This document shows, piece by piece, positions 34,797-44,523 of a stretch of DNA of 64,000 bases. Source of the DNA: Christiangramia aestuarii (GTDB lineage: Bacteria > Bacteroidota > Bacteroidia > Flavobacteriales > Flavobacteriaceae); the NCBI RefSeq assembly GCF_009735585.1, contig NZ_VJVW01000002.1, forward strand, positions 310,001 to 374,000, given 5' to 3'. The position numbers and the translations under genes were made by a program. Under the pieces are notes generated by a model that was not told the origin of the DNA, ran no database searches, and saw nothing but the letters and a program-made list of their open reading frames with translations. Numbering within the stretch: position 1 is the first letter of the stretch; each line of letters begins with the position of its first letter.

Positions 34797-37094
34797 TTAA
34801 TCGTCCTTCACATCATACCTGTCCAGCATCATCACTTTATCCCATGCCCTGATAAAATCTTTTATAAAACGTTCCTCTCCATCGTCGGCCCCATAGACCT
34901 CAGCGATATTTCGCAACTGGGCATTAGAACCAAAGATAAGGTCGCAACGAGTGGCGGTATATTGGGTATTACCGGTTTTACGATCTTTTATATCAAAAAG
35001 CATTTCCCGGTCATTTTGTGGCACCCACTCGTAATCCATACTTAAAAGCACCTTAAAGAAGTCGTTGCTTAAAGTCTCTGGACGATCGGTGAAAACCCCG
35101 TGTTTGGAGTGATCGAAATTCTGATCCAGCACCCTAAGTCCTGCGGTTAGAACCGTCCATTCCGGCGCACTAAGCGAGAGCAGTTGCGCACGGTCCAGGA
35201 AAATTCTTTCGGCAGGTACATGATACCCCACTTTATCATTATGATAATTCTTGAAACCATCAGAAACCGGTTTTAACCAGTCAAAGCTTTCCACATCAGT
35301 TTGCTCCTGGGTAGTATCGGTACGTCCCGGAGTAAAAGGAACACTTAGGTTGAAACCGGCCTTTTCAGCCGCTTTTTCCACCGCTGCACAACCACCAAGT
35401 ACTACCAGATCTGCCAGGGAAACTTTTTTGTTACCAGACTGATTTCCGTTGAAATCATTTTTGATAGATTTGAGTGTATCCAGAACTTTATTTAGCTCTT
35501 CCGGCCTGTTCAGGTCCCAGTTATTCTGAGGTTCCAGAGCGATACGGGCGCCATTGGCGCCACCACGCTTATCTGAATCCCGGTAAATAGCCGCTGAAGA
35601 CCAGGCTGCGGAAACCAGGGCCGAAATTGAAAGGCTGCTTCCCAGGATCTTATTTTTCAGGCTAGAAATATGAGCTTCCTCAATAAGATCAAAATCTCTT
35701 TTTGGAACCGGATCCTGCCAGATCAAATCTTCTTCAGGAACTTCCGGACCCAGGTAACGATCTTTTGGTCCCATGTCCCTGTGGGTAAGTTTATACCAGG
35801 CCCTGGCAAAGGCATCGGTGAAATAATCGAAATCGTTCAGGAATTTTTCGCAGATCTCACGGTAAGCAGGATCTACTTTCAGAGCTATGTCTGAAGTCAT
35901 CATCATCAGGTCGTTCATCTTTCCTTCTTCGTGAGCATCTGGAGTTTTTGGAGCATCAGGATCAACAGGAGTCCATTGAACTGCCCCGGCGGGACTTTCG
36001 GTCTTCTTCCATTCAAATTTGAAAAGATTGGTGAGGTAACTATTATCCCAGTTGGTAGGATCTGGAGTCCAGGAACCTTCGATCCCGTTGGTCATGGTAT
36101 ATTTTCCGAAGCCGGAACCTTCAGGGTTCTTCCAGCCCATGCCCATTGCCTGGAGGGGAGCAGCTTCTGGCGCAGGTCCAATTTTATCGGCACTTACTTT
36201 CCCGTGACTTTTTCCGAAGGCATGACCACCCGCGATCAGTGCCACGGTTTCTTCATCGTTCATCGCCATACGTTTAAAAGATTCACGTATGGCCATAGCT
36301 GAATCCTTAGGCTCTCCGTTGCCACCTGGTCCCTCGGGATTAACATAGATAAGCGCCTGGTGAGTGGCCGCAAGCGGATTTTCGAGATCGCGATCTGGAT
36401 CTGAAGGTTCTCCTTTCCAACGCAGCTTCTGGGTAACCATTTCATCGGGATGCCCGTCATAATATTCCCCGACATTAGATTCCTTGAAAGGCTTACCATT
36501 CCAGAACTCAGGTCCCCAATAGGTACTGCGATCTGGTTCCCAGGCATCGCGACGCCCACCGGCAAAACCAAAAGTTGGAAAATTCATGATCTCTAGCGCA
36601 CAGTTCCCGGTAAGCACAATAAGGTCTGCCCAGGAAAGGGAAGCTCCGTACTTTTGTTTTATAGGCCAGATAAGTCTGCGAGATTTATCGATATTCCCGT
36701 TATCCCACCAAGAGTTGACAGGGCCAAAGCGCTGCATCCCCTGCCCGGCACCACCACGACCATCGGCGATACGGTAGGTTCCGGCGGAATGCCAGGCCAT
36801 ACGAATCATTTGCGGACCGTAATTATTATAATCGGCGGGCCACCATTCCTTGGAATCGACCAGTAATTCCTTTATTTCCTTTTTTAATTGCTGGAGGTCG
36901 ATCTTGTTGAAAGCCTCCTTATAATTTTCATCGCTTAGGGGATTGGCAACAGGTTGTTCCTGATGAAGCAATTCTACCTGCAAGCGATTAGGCCACCAGT
37001 CATCTAGTTGCGGAGATTTTCCTATGGCCCCACCTACCCTGGTCCCTCGAAAAGGACATTGAGCCAGGTTATCTGGATTAGGCATGTCTTTCAT
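34797..37094 (-). CDS. katG: Catalase-peroxidase
   Basis: 765 residues, normal for the two-domain HPI enzyme. It degrades H2O2 with heme. Distal site R98, W101, H102 in [19 protein letters not shown] (with the Trp of the Trp-Tyr-Met adduct), [11 protein letters not shown] (Tyr) and proximal His in [12 protein letters not shown] are all present; the C-terminal heme-free domain runs from ~450. The start is ATG 37094 ([15 protein letters not shown]); a second ATG follows at codon 4. A good terminator follows. It stands alone; the Fur-type regulator 6 kb away could in principle control it, but no operator is seen. Confidence 0.96.
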   Translation of the reverse strand: MKDMPNPDNLAQCPFRGTRVGGAIGKSPQLDDWWPNRLQVELLHQEQPVANPLSDENYKEAFNKIDLQQLKKEIKELLVDSKEWWPADYNNYGPQMIRMAWHSAGTYRIADGRGGAGQGMQRFGPVNSWWDNGNIDKSRRLIWPIKQKYGASLSWADLIVLTGNCALEIMNFPTFGFAGGRRDAWEPDRSTYWGPEFWNGKPFKESNVGEYYDGHPDEMVTQKLRWKGEPSDPDRDLENPLAATHQALIYVNPEGPGGNGEPKDSAMAIRESFKRMAMNDEETVALIAGGHAFGKSHGKVSADKIGPAPEAAPLQAMGMGWKNPEGSGFGKYTMTNGIEGSWTPDPTNWDNSYLTNLFKFEWKKTESPAGAVQWTPVDPDAPKTPDAHEEGKMNDLMMMTSDIALKVDPAYREICEKFLNDFDYFTDAFARAWYKLTHRDMGPKDRYLGPEVPEEDLIWQDPVPKRDFDLIEEAHISSLKNKILGSSLSISALVSAAWSSAAIYRDSDKRGGANGARIALEPQNNWDLNRPEELNKVLDTLKSIKNDFNGNQSGNKKVSLADLVVLGGCAAVEKAAEKAGFNLSVPFTPGRTDTTQEQTDVESFDWLKPVSDGFKNYHNDKVGYHVPAERIFLDRAQLLSLSAPEWTVLTAGLRVLDQNFDHSKHGVFTDRPETLSNDFFKVLLSMDYEWVPQNDREMLFDIKDRKTGNTQYTATRCDLIFGSNAQLRNIAEVYGADDGEERFIKDFIRAWDKVMMLDRYDVKDD

Positions 37095-37427
37095 AATTCT
37101 AAGATATTGTTGGATTAAAAAATAAGTTTAGCGGCTGGTATTTTTCCCGGTCAAGAATTTTTTGATAAAAAGCTTCCTGACCTGCCTATTGATCCAATAT
37201 CGGAGAGATAAATTTATCCTGGTTTGGATATTGAAAAAGGAAGAAAAATATAGTCTTTATTAACGTTTAATTTTGAAGAACAGAATTTAGGAAGATGCTG
37301 AATAAAAATTCAGGAACAGGCGTTAAACTTTATTTAAAGTATCATGGGTTTCATGCGGAGCTATATAAGCTTCATCCATTGGGGATGCATAAATTTTCCT
37401 CCAGAAAACTATAATGACTCCGGTCAT
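37095..37427. other. katG upstream region
   Basis: 333 bases between the katG start and the stop of the saccharopine-type gene. No gene and no clear Bacteroidota -7 box seen. The inverted arms CAATATC (37195-37201) and GATATTG (37227-37233) are the only symmetric element noted, and they are weak. Confidence 0.35.
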
Positions 37428-38570
37428 TTAAACCTGTCCGTAAACCGGTTTGATAAAATCGCCGTTCAAAAATTTTTCGGTTTCGATCTCAGATTGCAGG
37501 ATCACGCCCTTTGGCCCGGTTTCCAGCAATAGCATGGCAGACTGCAGCAAGGGAGCGGTGGTAGTGGTTTGAATAGCGCGAAGCTTGTACTTACCTATCT
37601 TTTGCGGCAGGATCCGCTTAGAAACTTCGAGTTTACGCCTGATGCCTGTATCGTCACTTCCTTCGGCAGAAGCATATAAAATGACCTGGTCCTCTTCGAT
37701 ATGCGGGATCGCCGCCTCCATCTTTTCCTGTAAGGCGTTGATATTATCGGGAACATCTCCAATTACTTTTAACTGGCCATCCACCCAGGCATAGTGTCCC
37801 GGAAACCTCAGCGTTTTATAATCCAGCGAACTTACTTTTCCCTTCAAACTTTGAGGCAGATCTGCTGCCCCACCAGAGGTGAGATCCTCTTCGTAGGTCT
37901 TTCCGTTAATGATAATACTGGCTCTTTCTGACAGGGAGGCCAGGGAAGTCTCCTTAAAATTCCGGATCACCACGGCATCTTTCAGGTATTCTGTCGCAAC
38001 TCCCACCGGGCTCCAGGTGAACCCGTAATAATGTGGAGCGACGGCATGTTTGGTAAGCGCTCCTACTTTAAGCGCAATAGCATCTACTTTATCAACGTTG
38101 AATTTTTCACAGAATTTCTGGAATAAATGATTTCCCAGCACATCGATATAGCCCGGAGCCAACCCGGTTTGTAGCAAAAAACCTGTCTCGGCATCTGCCG
38201 CAAGTTTCTTTATGGTTTCGGTTTCTGATACATATTCGGTGAGATTGGCATAATGCATTTGAAAGTCCTTCGCCAATTGAGCCATTTCTGGCGCCAGGCT
38301 TCCCGGAAGACAATCCAGTAGAATATCTCCCTTTTTCAGGGCTTTCTTTAAGTCGGTTTCGATTTTGTTCTCCGGTAACTCAAAACACTCGATCTGAATA
38401 CTTCGGGAAGATCCTTTTTTTATCCATTCTGCCATCTCCCGGGCATTGGCCAGGTTTCGGTTTAGAATAAAGATCCTGGGAATAACCTCGCTGAACTCAG
38501 CAAGCATGAGCCCAGCGGCCCGGGCGATCCCACCGGCGCCAGCAATGAATATATGATACTGCCTGTCCAT
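37428..38570 (-). CDS. Saccharopine dehydrogenase-like oxidoreductase
   Basis: 380 residues from ATG 38570 (MDRQYHIFIAGAGGIARA); a longer reading would pass through a duplicated relic and is rejected. N-terminal Rossmann motif IAGAGGIARAAGLML, then the dimer/catalytic domain with GDILLDCLPGSLAPEMA, TGLAPGYIDVLGNH and FTWSPVGVATEYL. These match the saccharopine dehydrogenase family (including carboxynorspermidine synthase-like and lysine-ketoglutarate reductase-like members). The substrate is not certain. Confidence 0.85.
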   Translation of the reverse strand: MDRQYHIFIAGAGGIARAAGLMLAEFSEVIPRIFILNRNLANAREMAEWIKKGSSRSIQIECFELPENKIETDLKKALKKGDILLDCLPGSLAPEMAQLAKDFQMHYANLTEYVSETETIKKLAADAETGFLLQTGLAPGYIDVLGNHLFQKFCEKFNVDKVDAIALKVGALTKHAVAPHYYGFTWSPVGVATEYLKDAVVIRNFKETSLASLSERASIIINGKTYEEDLTSGGAADLPQSLKGKVSSLDYKTLRFPGHYAWVDGQLKVIGDVPDNINALQEKMEAAIPHIEEDQVILYASAEGSDDTGIRRKLEVSKRILPQKIGKYKLRAIQTTTTAPLLQSAMLLLETGPKGVILQSEIETEKFLNGDFIKPVYGQV

Positions 38571-38633
38571 ACTTAAAGTTAAGTATTTTTCGGGCTGGAT
38601 TGACTGGGAAAAACCAAATAAAAAGGCAATGTA

Positions 38634-38728
38634 TTTTGTCGCCGCCACTTTGTTTATTTGGTATGAACTTCTAAATTCACAGGATGAACCTATTATTTCT
38701 CCACAGACTCAAAAGCAAACTAAAATAA
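38634..38728 (+). pseudogene. Relic duplicate of the 5' end of the YqiA-like hydrolase gene
   Basis: From TTTTGTCGCC (38634) on, this stretch is closely similar to the leader and first codons of the gene at 40153: GAACTTCTAAATTCACAG is shared exactly, then ATGAAC, and the reading MNLLFLHRLKSKLK ends in a stop at 38728 where the intact gene continues MNILYLHGLKSKLSPE. Similarity ends there. It is a partial tandem duplication now decayed, with the DUF2914 gene between the copies. Confidence 0.75.
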
Positions 38729-38854
38729 TTCCCTTCCGTTGCAATATTTGATAAGATCCTGATCCCGCTTTTTTTCATAAGCTCTCAAGCATAAAAGTCA
38801 AAGCAATTATCCCGATGAAGTTTTTATCCTAAATTTGGCGCTACTAAATACAGT

Positions 38855-39970
38855 ATGAAAAGAACTTTAGTAAGATATAGAAATACTGCTTTTGGAAGGT
38901 TCGTTTTTCGCCATCAAAAGTACGCTCCCATCCTTTTTTTTATGGGGGGTTTTATATTTGATACCCTGACCTTAGGGCGAATAGATCGTGTTTATGATAC
39001 GGTGGTACTTTGCTCGCATATGACCTTATTGTCCATAACGCTTTATTTATTTAATACCGTAGATGAAGGCAAGTGGGAAGGTACTTTTATCGAACGTTAT
39101 TCCGAATATTTACCGCTAGCCATACAGTTCTTCTTTGGCGCACTTTCAAGTGCTTTTGTCATCTATTTCTTCAGAAGTGTGTCCATGTCAAAAACCATGT
39201 TTTTTTTCATACTGCTGGTACTGCTCTTATTCGCAAACGAGTTTCTTAAAAAGAAGATCTCCAACAAATACCTTCAGTTCAGTGTTTATTTTTTTATCAG
39301 TTTTACCTTTTTCGCCTTTATTATTCCCACGCTGATCAAGGAAATGAATACCTTTATTTTTATCATTTCGGGGCTTATAAGTTTGGGGTGTACGCTTGCA
39401 CTCATCACCTTTATTTACAGCTCAAGCCCAGGCACAAGAGCTGAGATAAGTCTGAAAAAACTGATCGGTCTTATCCTTTCCATCTATTTAGCAATTAATA
39501 TTTTTTACTATTTCAATCTTATTCCGCCAGTGCCGCTAGCTATGGATACCGGGTTGGTGGCTTATGAGGTGCAAAAAATAAATAACGAATACATAGTTAC
39601 TTACGAGAAAAATCCATGGTATATATTCTGGCGTAAACATGACGTCACTTTACATCATCAGGCAGGTGAAAGGGTTTATGTGTTCACTTCTGTTTTTGCA
39701 CCTACAGATCTAAAAAAGTCCATTTTTCACAGGTGGAAATGGTACAATCGTGAAACCAGGAAATGGGAAGTTACCGATGACATTGATTTTGAAGTTGCCG
39801 GGGGGCGCGATCGTGGTTTCCGTGGATATACCTATAAAAATAACCTTAAGGAAGGCCAATGGAAAGTTGAAGTAATTACAGAAGAGGAACTAATCCTTGG
39901 GATTGTCGATTTTGAGATTAAAAACACTGCTGAAGCTCATAAAGCAGGAATGGTAAAGAAATCATTTTAA
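38855..39970 (+). CDS. Membrane protein with C-terminal DUF2914 domain
   Basis: 371 residues. About seven hydrophobic helices occupy residues 25-235, then a soluble C-terminal domain (AGERVYVFTSVFAPTDLKKS; HRWKWYNRETRKWEVTDDID; GFRGYTYKNNLKEGQWKVEV) matching DUF2914, presumably outside the cytoplasm. A perfect -7 box TAAATTTG lies at 38830-38837, 18 bases before the ATG, so the transcript would be nearly leaderless. Function unknown. Confidence 0.8.
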   Translation: MKRTLVRYRNTAFGRFVFRHQKYAPILFFMGGFIFDTLTLGRIDRVYDTVVLCSHMTLLSITLYLFNTVDEGKWEGTFIERYSEYLPLAIQFFFGALSSAFVIYFFRSVSMSKTMFFFILLVLLLFANEFLKKKISNKYLQFSVYFFISFTFFAFIIPTLIKEMNTFIFIISGLISLGCTLALITFIYSSSPGTRAEISLKKLIGLILSIYLAINIFYYFNLIPPVPLAMDTGLVAYEVQKINNEYIVTYEKNPWYIFWRKHDVTLHHQAGERVYVFTSVFAPTDLKKSIFHRWKWYNRETRKWEVTDDIDFEVAGGRDRGFRGYTYKNNLKEGQWKVEVITEEELILGIVDFEIKNTAEAHKAGMVKKSF

Positions 39971-40152
39971 AAACTGTCATCTCATTCCTATTTTTTATTA
40001 CCCACCGTGAGTACCGGAATTATGCTTTGCAATAATTCCAACTGACACCATAAAATGAATTTCGGGGAGAAAAAAATGTAGAAAGGTCAGGACAACGACA
40101 TTTTTTGTCGCCCTCCCTTGTTTTATTTGTTCTGAACTTCTAAATTCACAGA

Positions 40153-40641
40153 ATGAACATTTTATATCTGCACGGACTCAAAAGCAAATTAAGTCCTGAA
40201 AAAAGACAGATCCTTGAACAATACGGAAAAGTCTACGCGCCAGACATCGATTATGAATCCGCACATATTCAGCCTTTGGAGATCCTTCAAAAATTTCCAG
40301 AGACCCATTTTAATGTAGTGATCGGCAGCAGTATGGGAGCTTTGAATGCCTATATTATTTCTGAAAATATTGGCAGGCCCGCACTTTTATTTAATCCTCC
40401 GCTAGTTAAATATCAACCCATAGAATTTAAAGCTAAATATGTAAAAGGCCTGGCGCCGAAACAGATCCTTCTGGGTGGCCGGGACGAGGTAGTAGACCCA
40501 AAGGAAACTTTGGAATTTCTTAAGCAGTATTTAAAACGGCTGGAGCTAAACATTAAGGTGGATTCTAAGCTGGGTCATCGAATCCCAATGGATATATTCG
40601 AAACCGAAGTAGCCGAATTCTTTTCTAACATTTGCTATTAA
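40153..40641 (+). CDS. YqiA/YcfP-like alpha/beta hydrolase
   Basis: 162 residues. The opening LYLHGLKSKLSPEKRQILEQ, nucleophile elbow VIGSSMGALNAY, a GGRDEVVD segment (acid) and LGHRIPMDIF (His) make a complete Ser-Asp-His triad in a minimal esterase of the YqiA/UPF0227 type. Substrate unknown. The WYL regulator starts 14 bases after its stop, so they probably form an operon. Its 5' end has a relic copy at 38634. Confidence 0.82.
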   Translation: MNILYLHGLKSKLSPEKRQILEQYGKVYAPDIDYESAHIQPLEILQKFPETHFNVVIGSSMGALNAYIISENIGRPALLFNPPLVKYQPIEFKAKYVKGLAPKQILLGGRDEVVDPKETLEFLKQYLKRLELNIKVDSKLGHRIPMDIFETEVAEFFSNICY

Positions 40642-40655
40642 AAACTCAACTTAAC

Positions 40656-41549
40656 ATGTCTGTACGCCAAACCATAAAACGATATACCAAGATCATTTCA
40701 TTGCTAAGACTACGCCCTATGAGCTTTAAAGAAATCCAGGCAGAAATGGAAAAGGATCCCGATGCCGTTGAGGAAAATCTTACTACCTCCATCAGGACAA
40801 TGCAACGAGATATAAAGGCGATCGCCTCGATCTACGATATCGAGATCAAAAATGATCCTAAAACCAGTAAATATTATATCGTTGAAGACGTAGAAGACCT
40901 ACCAAGTAAACGACTGCGGGAAAATTTCGAGATCCTGAACGCAATAAGGATGTCAAGAGGTTTTGGGGACAGCCTTGTTTTTGAAGAAAGAAGGTCCCTG
41001 GGAACCGAACATATGGCCGGATTGCTACATGCCATTCAGAATAAATTATTTGTAAGTTTCTCTTATGAAAAGTTCTGGGATGACTCCATCCGTGATAGGA
41101 AAGTAGCCCCGGTAGCCCTGAAGGAATCCAGGAACCGTTGGTATTTAATTGGCAGGGATGAGAATGACCAGAGAGCCAAGAATTTTGCCCTGGATAGAAT
41201 AGGTAACCTATTCATAGAAAAATCAGGTTTTGAACCTATCCCGTATGATGTGGAAAAAGAATTCAAAGACTGTTTTGGAATTATCAATGGCACCAATGAA
41301 GAGGCTACTGAGATCATACTGTCTTTTACTCCTGAACAGGGAAGATATGTGGAGTCTCTGCCCCTGCATCCTAGTCAGTCTTTGATCAGTAAATCGGAAG
41401 AAGAATTTCAGTTCAGGTATTATATTCGGCCCACCTATGATTTTAAGATGGAGATTCTTTCTTATGGTAATAAAGTAAAGGTGATCGAACCAAAAGAATT
41501 CAAGGAAGAAATCGTGAAAAATCTCAGGGCTACTTTATCTCAGTATTAA
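40656..41549 (+). CDS. HTH/WYL-domain transcriptional regulator
   Basis: 297 residues from ATG 40656 (MSVRQTIKRYTKIISLLR); an earlier ATG overlaps the previous gene. The N-terminal helix-turn-helix (MSFKEIQAEMEKDPDAVEEN; SIRTMQRDIKAIASIYDIEI) is followed by the WYL domain with SRNRWYLIGRDENDQRAKNF and a C-terminal WCX region. WYL regulators often control defence islands and sense nucleic acids. Here it lies 2 bases from the convergent cREC gene at the island's edge, but it is co-directional with a metabolic-type hydrolase, so a defence role is uncertain. Confidence 0.85.
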   Translation: MSVRQTIKRYTKIISLLRLRPMSFKEIQAEMEKDPDAVEENLTTSIRTMQRDIKAIASIYDIEIKNDPKTSKYYIVEDVEDLPSKRLRENFEILNAIRMSRGFGDSLVFEERRSLGTEHMAGLLHAIQNKLFVSFSYEKFWDDSIRDRKVAPVALKESRNRWYLIGRDENDQRAKNFALDRIGNLFIEKSGFEPIPYDVEKEFKDCFGIINGTNEEATEIILSFTPEQGRYVESLPLHPSQSLISKSEEEFQFRYYIRPTYDFKMEILSYGNKVKVIEPKEFKEEIVKNLRATLSQY

Positions 41550-41551
41550 AT

Positions 41552-41899
41552 TCAATTCTTCTCCAGGCTACTTATAAAATTTCTCAGAAGCCTGTTAATA
41601 TTTGCCTTTCCCACGGGATTGGCGCTTTGCGAACTCCAAACCGGTGGAGAAACCTTATTATCCAGACAGTAATTCACCAGCCACTTAGCACAATCATGTC
41701 CAGTGGGAGTATCTTCACCCAGATCATGATCAAAACAAATCCCATCCGGCAATCCATTTTGCATGATCCAATTTCTGAATTTATGATAATCTTTCAACCA
41801 GACAACTTCAACCTTTCTTCCAATTGGACTATAAGCCAGCCAGTCCATTCTAGAATCAGAGGGATCGCGCATATCATCTAACCAAATTAAAACCTTCAT
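41552..41899 (-). CDS. cREC-type receiver-domain protein (cyclic-phosphate-processing type)
   Basis: 115 residues from ATG 41899; a longer reading overlapping the upstream ATPase is rejected. The receiver-like motifs are LDDMRDP (D8, D9), ICFDHDLGED (D57, H58, D59) and SSQSANPVGKANI (88-101). These FDHDLG and SANP.G signatures are those of the group predicted from comparative genomics to process cyclic phosphates rather than act as classical phospho-acceptors. It begins 1 base after the AAA ATPase stop, so the two are coupled. In other genomes this domain is seen in nucleotide-signalling immunity; that link here is inference. Confidence 0.75.
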   Translation of the reverse strand: MKVLIWLDDMRDPSDSRMDWLAYSPIGRKVEVVWLKDYHKFRNWIMQNGLPDGICFDHDLGEDTPTGHDCAKWLVNYCLDNKVSPPVWSSQSANPVGKANINRLLRNFISSLEKN

Positions 41900-41900
41900 T

Positions 41901-43274
41901 TTACTTTTTTTGGAATCCAACAATGGTTTTCTTTTCGGCTCCAGGTCTATTTCCAGTATTTCCAAACTTCTCTTGAGCACAGAATTCCAGAATTTCTTCG
42001 AAAACAATTTGTTCAGAATTGATGATTTCATGCATAAAGATCTTACAGGTGATATTTTCAATTTCTCCTCCTGAAAAGTGAAATCTTAGAGCCAGTTCCT
42101 TGTATTGTTCCGAAGTCAAAAAGTCAATTTTATTTTTCCATATCTCTTTTCTAGCTTCCTTCCCTGGTAAATTTATCTGAACTTTGAACAGGAAACGCCT
42201 TGCAAACGCCGGATCTAGGTTATCGATAAGATTCGTTGTGGCGATAAATATCCCCTCAAAATTCTCCAGCTCCTCCAGCAGAATATTCTGAATAGTATTA
42301 AGGGTTTGAGCAATGGAAGAGTCTGAAACATCGAGTCTTTTTGAAAGAATAGCATCTGCTTCATTAAACAAAAGAATAGGAGTATTCCCGGAAGAGTCGG
42401 CCAGGCTTTCGTATTTGGTAAAAATCTTTTTAATTAACTTCTCACTATCGCCAAACCACTTCGACTTGGTTTCGCTAATATCAACTTTCATCACATCCCT
42501 GCCTGTGTTTTTAGCGATTTGCAATACACCTTCAGTCTTTCCTGTCCCCGGAGGACCATAGAAGATGCAATTAAAGCCGGGTGGCAAGGATTTTTCTTCT
42601 AATTGCTTCTGAATATTTCTAAATCGGTCATTTTCTAATGCATTCAAAAGCAACTTTAGATTCTTTTTTTCCTCCGAATTGTAAAAGAGTTGCTTTGCTC
42701 GAATTTCCTGATGAACTATAAGTTCTCGCTTGTCAATTTCAGATATCTTAATCCCTTCATCCTCCAAAAGCTTCAACCCTTTCTTACCTAACTTTAATCT
42801 TGAGTCATTGAAGAAATTAGCCTTATCCAATTCTACCAAATTAGAATTGATCAGGATATTCCTCCCAGAAATGAATTCCTGGGACTTCCGTATTTTCAAA
42901 ACTGATCTATGCTCAAAAATGTTTAACAAGCGAGACATGCTAATAGTTTCCTCTCCAGAAATACTTATCCATAGCATATAAACCAGAATCGCCTGTTCCG
43001 TACTTGCCAGTTTCAAGTTTAGAATCTCCTTGATTAACTTAAAGTTCGAATATGATTCTAAAAAATACTTGGTACGGCCAACACATTCATACTCGTTAAT
43101 TTCTTTATCCTCGGACTGATCTGCCAGATCAAAACATTTTTCAAGTACTTCAATAGCCGATTCTACGGTATTATTAGGTTTAGGTATGGGGAATTTCTCT
43201 TCGAGAACATACTCTTTAACAGTATCGGGAATTATATAATTCTCCCTTCGTTTACTGAATCTTCCGGTCTGCAT
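41901..43274 (-). CDS. AAA ATPase (longer, downstream part of a frameshifted gene)
   Basis: 457 residues. Walker A is GPPGTGKT (240-247), Walker B ILLFNEAD with Asn replacing the first Asp (300-307), sensor TTN (~346) and arginine finger AFARRF (356-361). A central region of ~200 residues before the ATPase looks helical, with winged-helix-like repeats. The reading frame continues upstream of its ATG as DILAHSEIIRKLKDQFLIEA, which flows in sequence from the fragment at 43336-43575. So the gene is probably ~556 residues with a one-base frameshift, and 43274 is only a possible restart. Pair partner: the cREC gene. No membrane segments. Confidence 0.8.
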   Translation of the reverse strand: MQTGRFSKRRENYIIPDTVKEYVLEEKFPIPKPNNTVESAIEVLEKCFDLADQSEDKEINEYECVGRTKYFLESYSNFKLIKEILNLKLASTEQAILVYMLWISISGEETISMSRLLNIFEHRSVLKIRKSQEFISGRNILINSNLVELDKANFFNDSRLKLGKKGLKLLEDEGIKISEIDKRELIVHQEIRAKQLFYNSEEKKNLKLLLNALENDRFRNIQKQLEEKSLPPGFNCIFYGPPGTGKTEGVLQIAKNTGRDVMKVDISETKSKWFGDSEKLIKKIFTKYESLADSSGNTPILLFNEADAILSKRLDVSDSSIAQTLNTIQNILLEELENFEGIFIATTNLIDNLDPAFARRFLFKVQINLPGKEARKEIWKNKIDFLTSEQYKELALRFHFSGGEIENITCKIFMHEIINSEQIVFEEILEFCAQEKFGNTGNRPGAEKKTIVGFQKK

Positions 43275-43335
43275 TTTCGCCTCGATTAAAAACTGATCTT
43301 TTAGTTTCCGAATTATCTCTGAATGAGCCAGTATA

Positions 43336-43575
43336 TCAATTACATTTTAAGTGTTTACTAATGGAGGTATAATCTACCTGCTCGTCCTCTATATACTGAG
43401 TAAATATTATCGAAAAAAGATAGGCTTCCTCTGGAGATATCCTAAGATTACCTGATAATAGAGTTAATTCTGATTCAACTTTATGGAAAATGGGCTTTTC
43501 AAACTTTTTTCCTTTAGAGGAGTTATAAATTTTAGAAATTGCATTTAAAGTATTGTTGATTATTTCTGTTTTCAT
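43336..43575 (-). pseudogene. N-terminal part of the AAA ATPase gene, cut off by a frameshift
   Basis: 79 residues (MKTEIINNTLNAISKIYNSS ... ISKHLKCN) ending in TGA at 43336. Skipping one T in the AATTGAT at the stop would continue as CNDILAHSEIIRKL and join the downstream ATPase frame. Its region NLRISPEEAYLFSIIF.QYI resembles NLKLASTEQAILVYMLWISI inside the ATPase, so the two are two copies of a winged-helix-like unit. I treat it as the true gene start with a mutation, a sequencing error or, less likely, a programmed shift. Confidence 0.65.
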
Positions 43576-43815
43576 CCACTACTTCTTTTCTACAAGATTA
43601 ATTACAGTGAATGTCATTACGTGACGTAGGAAATCAAAAATTAATTTCGCTAAGTTGATTTGAATTTTATTCGAGAACGTTAATCAGCCAGATCCATACG
43701 TTCCCTCAACAGCTCCTTTTTCCGTTAACAAATAATATAGATTTATAACTGGTAAAACTCAATCTAAACAAAATTGGTTTTACAATTAAATTTCAGAATT
43801 TTTAAACTCTTACAA

Positions 43816-44514
43816 ATGCCAATACTTAAAACCAAAAAACTAGAAATCACAAAAGATTTCGACTTTATGAAAGTCGTCAATTTTGTATCACCTTCTTTTG
43901 AATCTGTTCAAAAAGATGTCACTGAATTAAAAAAAGGTAAACCCAATAAAACTAATAAACAATTATCCCGAATTTATGCAAACCGCATTAGAAATAAGTA
44001 TACTTCAGTCGGTGTAGTGAGCGCATTGCCCAGCACTATACCAGGAGTAGGGACTGGTGTTCAGATCGCAATTGAAGCTGGTACTATTTCAGGTGACTTA
44101 ATACTAATGTTACGATGGATGGCTTCAACCTGTTATGGAATTGCATTAATTAATGGAAAGGATATAAGCTCAGACTTCAATCAGGAATTTGTACGGATTC
44201 TTGGTTTATGGTGCGGGGCCATAGAAGCCTCGAAAAAAGCCACCGGAAAGATTGCAACTAAAGTTGCCGTTACCACTTTTAACAAAAAAGTAAGCGGGAA
44301 AACATTAGCAAAAATTAACCAACGCGTGGGAACTACAATCTTCACGAAATATGGCACTAAAAGAGGAGGAATCGCCTTAGGAAAATTAATACCAATGGGA
44401 GTTGGAGTTGCTGTAGGCGGAACATTCAACTATGTTACCATGACCAGATTTAAAAATTCGGCCATAAAGTATTTTGAATCTGACGAAAGTGTAGAGTATG
44501 TAATAAAAAACTAG
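43816..44514 (+). CDS. EcsC-like protein
   Basis: 232 residues from ATG 43816 (MPILKTKKLEITKDFDF); a TTG 14 codons upstream is less likely. The conserved block SALPSTIPGVGTGVQIAIEA (~66-85), GTISGDLILMLRWMASTCYG, and the Gly-rich stretch GGIALGKLIPMGVGVAVGG match the EcsC family (PF12787-like). Amphipathic Gly-rich helices suggest membrane association. The next gene, an HNH-like nuclease, starts 9 bases after. The A+T content and position suggest an accessory gene pair. Precise function unknown. Confidence 0.65.
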   Translation: MPILKTKKLEITKDFDFMKVVNFVSPSFESVQKDVTELKKGKPNKTNKQLSRIYANRIRNKYTSVGVVSALPSTIPGVGTGVQIAIEAGTISGDLILMLRWMASTCYGIALINGKDISSDFNQEFVRILGLWCGAIEASKKATGKIATKVAVTTFNKKVSGKTLAKINQRVGTTIFTKYGTKRGGIALGKLIPMGVGVAVGGTFNYVTMTRFKNSAIKYFESDESVEYVIKN

Positions 44515-44523
44515 AGTTAACCT

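Noticed and set aside
43336-43345. Programmed +1 frameshifting at AAT TGA T
   Set aside because: Superficially like the prfB shift site, but there is no Shine-Dalgarno-like stimulator and AAT would pair poorly after slipping; mutation or sequencing error is simpler.
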